The notes under the pieces: model-generated
What the model saw: only the letters and a program-made list of their open reading frames with translations
Database searches by the model: none
Told to the model about the DNA's origin: nothing
In this document: positions 39,954 to 41,716 of the stretch, piece by piece
Layout of the letters: every line of letters starts with the position of its first letter
Numbering within the stretch: the first letter of the stretch is position 1
Translations under genes and position numbers: made by a program
From: Streptomyces aurantiacus JA 4570
Lineage (GTDB): Bacteria > Actinomycetota > Actinomycetes > Streptomycetales > Streptomycetaceae
Assembly: GCF_000414115.1 (NCBI RefSeq)
Contig: NZ_AOPZ01000065.1
Span: forward strand, 1-41,716
Direction: 5' to 3'
Length of the DNA stretch: 41,716 bases

Positions 39954-40444
39954 GTCACCTGTCTCGCCTGCCTCACCTGTCCGGCCAGTGCACTCCGAGA
40001 ACGGAATACCAGGGTCCGGGTACCCCAGAATCGCAGGACAGTGGCCAGTGCCATGCCGACTCCCGCTCCCGAAATCGTGTCCGCGCGCCGCGAGGTGAGG
40101 CCGAGGCCGTAGTGCGAGACCACCAGGCACAGCAGTTGCACGAGGGCGCCCGCGACGTTGACGGCGAAGAAGATCCCGTACTGGCGCAGCCGCGACACGC
40201 CCTCGCAGGCACCGCCGCGGTAGGTGCCGAGCGCGTTCCCGGTGTACGCCACCGTGCAGCCGGCCACGAAGGAGAGCGCCTTGGCGGTGAGCGGGTCCAG
40301 GCCCACGGGCCCGCGCAGCCAGACGAAGAGCCCGAGGTCGGCGGCGTACGCGCACAGCCCGACGACGGCGAAGCCGGTCAGCTCGGGCCCGAGGGCCCGC
40401 AGCCGCCGCGTCACGGAACGCGGCCCCGCGCCCACGCCCTTCAC
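39941..40444 (-). CDS. GtrA-family membrane protein
   Basis: This protein has 167 residues from GTG 40444, which overlaps the UbiA gene's stop (GTGA). Four membrane helices follow the GtrA pattern: LTGFAVVGLCAYAADLGLFVWL, LTAKALSFVAGCTVAYTGNALGTY, QYGIFFAVNVAGALVQLLCLVVSH and TISGAGVGMALATVLRFWGTRTLVF. GtrA proteins are linked to moving polyprenyl-phosphate-linked sugars across the membrane; a mycobacterial homologue works in decaprenyl-phosphoryl-arabinose metabolism. The position directly after the DPPR synthase supports that role. Confidence 0.88.
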   Translation of the reverse strand: MKGVGAGPRSVTRRLRALGPELTGFAVVGLCAYAADLGLFVWLRGPVGLDPLTAKALSFVAGCTVAYTGNALGTYRGGACEGVSRLRQYGIFFAVNVAGALVQLLCLVVSHYGLGLTSRRADTISGAGVGMALATVLRFWGTRTLVFRSRSALAGQVRQARQVTWTG

Positions 40445-41466
40445 CAGTCCGCGACCGCGAACCCGTACATGGCGAGCCACACCACGCCGATCAGCGCGAG
40501 CGCCCGGTCGCGCAGCACGACGTCCTCGGGCTCGCCCGCCGTGCCGCGGTCGGCGAAGACGGCGTACCGCAGGATCGCGAGGATGAAGGCCACCATGGAG
40601 AGCTGCCGCCAGGGCAGCAGACCGGTGCCCGCGATGCCGCCGCTCTCCATGGCCCACAGGCAGTACGCGAGGACGGCGACCCCGGCCGCGAGCTGCCACA
40701 CGAAACGCAGATAGCCGGTCGTGTACGAGGTGAGCAACGCCCGGGTGGCGCCGAGCCGTTCGGGCCGCCCGTCGGCCGCCGCGTCCTCCGCGGCCTGTGT
40801 CATCTGCACGGCCTCCGAGTACCGCTTGGCCGACACCATGAACAGCGCCCCGAACCCGGTGGTGATCAGGAACCAGCGCGAGAGCGGGATGCCGAGCGCG
40901 ATCCCGCCGATCATCGCCCGCATCAGGAATCCGGTGGTGACGACGGCGAGGTCGACGACGAGGACGTGCTTGAGGCTGACGCAGTACGCGAGCTGCATCA
41001 CGACGTACGCGGCGAGCAGCACCGCCGTCAGCGGGGTGCACAGGGCCGCGGCGGCCGCGGGCGCGAGGGCGGCGAGCAGCCCGCCCGCGGCGTACGCGAC
41101 GGGCACCGGGACCTGTCCGGCGGCGACGGGGCGGCGGCACTTGGTGGGGTGGGCGCGGTCGGCCTCGGCGTCGCGGGCGTCGTTGATGAGGTAGACGGCC
41201 GCCGCGGCGGCGGTGAACAGCGCGAAGACGAGGGCGACTTGGGTGAGGGCGTGCCGGGAGAAGAGTTCGCCGGCGGCCGCGGGGGCGGCGATGACCAGGA
41301 CGTTCTTGACCCATTGGCGGGGGCGGGCGGTCTTCAGGAGGCCCAGCGGGACGGAGCCGGGGCCGGGGTTCGGGGAGCCGGGGCCCAGGGGCCCCCGCCG
41401 CTCCGGGACGGCGGCGCGTTCGGCGGCCGTGTCGGCTCGCTCGGCCATGGCGGCTCGTTCAGCCAT
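40441..41466 (-). CDS. Decaprenyl-phosphate phosphoribosyltransferase-like protein (UbiA family, DPPR synthase)
   Basis: This 341-residue UbiA-type membrane enzyme has about nine helices. After a charged N-terminal tail (about 40 residues with the repeated AERA motif), LLKTARPRQWVKNVLVIAAP opens the core. The first aspartate-rich motif is NDARDAEADRAHPTKCRRP, the exact pattern of DPPR synthases, which join PRPP to polyprenyl phosphate. The second motif region is VVDLAVVTTGFLMRAMIGG, with KRYSE following. The product is polyprenyl-phosphoryl-5-phosphoribose. Its ATG overlaps the upstream PAP2 gene by eight bases; that phosphatase would remove the 5-phosphate next. Confidence 0.9.
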   Translation of the reverse strand: MAERAAMAERADTAAERAAVPERRGPLGPGSPNPGPGSVPLGLLKTARPRQWVKNVLVIAAPAAAGELFSRHALTQVALVFALFTAAAAAVYLINDARDAEADRAHPTKCRRPVAAGQVPVPVAYAAGGLLAALAPAAAAALCTPLTAVLLAAYVVMQLAYCVSLKHVLVVDLAVVTTGFLMRAMIGGIALGIPLSRWFLITTGFGALFMVSAKRYSEAVQMTQAAEDAAADGRPERLGATRALLTSYTTGYLRFVWQLAAGVAVLAYCLWAMESGGIAGTGLLPWRQLSMVAFILAILRYAVFADRGTAGEPEDVVLRDRALALIGVVWLAMYGFAVADW

Positions 41467-41716
41467 CGGTGGGGCCTCCCATCCAGGTTCTGCCCGCTCG
41501 CGCGGCGAACGCGCCGAGGGCCGCGCCCGCCGCGATGTCCGACGGGTAGTGGACGCCGACGACCATGCGGGACACGCACATCGCGGCGGCGAGCGGCGGC
41601 ACGAGGCGGGCGCCGACGGGGCGCAGCGCGCCGTACGCGAGCGCGGCGGCGACCGCCGACGAGGCGTGCGAGCTGGGGAACGAGTGGCGTCCCGCGGTGC
41701 GCACCAGCGGCTCGAC
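41459..41716 (-). CDS. PAP2-family phosphatase (5' end cut by window edge)
   Basis: The C-terminal 85 or so residues are visible. They contain the PAP2 motifs: RTAGRHSFPSSHASSAVAAA (motif 2, PSSH) and SRMVVGVHYPSDIAAGAALG (motif 3, SRxxxxxHxxxD). The start and motif 1 lie beyond 41716. By gene order it is probably the decaprenylphosphoryl-5-phosphoribose phosphatase that acts on the product of the overlapping UbiA gene. It would be a membrane protein with the active site near the membrane surface. Confidence 0.85.
   Translation of the reverse strand, partial: VEPLVRTAGRHSFPSSHASSAVAAALAYGALRPVGARLVPPLAAAMCVSRMVVGVHYPSDIAAGAALGAFAARAGRTWMGGPTDG

Overview
The window is a high-GC actinobacterial chromosome segment, almost certainly Streptomyces. 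The evidence is codon use, GTG/TTG/leaderless starts, a SARP regulator with a TTA codon, an SCO4848-type membrane protein, a PHO-box-like array, and three kinds of short GC-rich repeats that recur between Streptomyces genes. No tRNA, rRNA, CRISPR array or complete insertion sequence was seen.

Layout. (1) 1-4.3 kb looks like the edge of a secondary-metabolite or accessory locus: a partial ArsR/DUF5937-type regulator, a flavin reductase, a SARP activator with an in-frame TTA (bldA) codon, a SyrP/TauD-like hydroxylase and a gene remnant. (2) 4.4-8.8 kb holds a DoxX-like protein, an ABC exporter and a NarL-type two-component pair. (3) 8.8-16.3 kb holds a lipoprotein, a secreted FG-GAP protein behind a PHO-box-like array, small conserved proteins, a GH20 hexosaminidase and an OHCU-decarboxylase-like protein that seems to lack its catalytic residues. 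(4) 16.4-19.9 kb is the sdhCDAB operon (succinate:menaquinone reductase), closed by a strong terminator shared with the convergent nar operon. (5) 19.9-26.6 kb is a complete narGHJI respiratory nitrate reductase operon on the minus strand. It is divergent from a TDT/SLAC1-family transporter whose frame has lost its stop codon inside a repeat. (6) 27.7-33.8 kb has a cupin, a VOC protein, an MmpS-like protein, an unknown protein, an ECF sigma factor whose frame reads through a terminator hairpin, and an MMPL transporter. A 10-bp tandem duplication splits the MMPL transporter from its tyrosine/aspartate-repeat linker and C-terminal carboxypeptidase-regulatory-like domain. (7) 33.9-41.7 kb has an OmpR-type two-component system divergent from the MMPL gene, a metallophosphoesterase with an apparent in-frame repeat insertion, an SCO4848-like protein and a D-Ala-D-Ala carboxypeptidase. 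It ends with a minus-strand, overlap-coupled operon PAP2 - DPPR synthase (UbiA) - GtrA - YihY, which resembles the polyprenyl-phospho-pentose pathway.

The genes form a respiratory core (sdh plus nar) flanked by envelope and regulatory genes. The least ordinary features are damaged or remodelled reading frames: the MMPL frameshift, the stop-less TDT and sigma frames, repeats used as coding sequence, the probable non-AUG start and lost active site of the OHCU-like protein, and the phased GTTCACC array.
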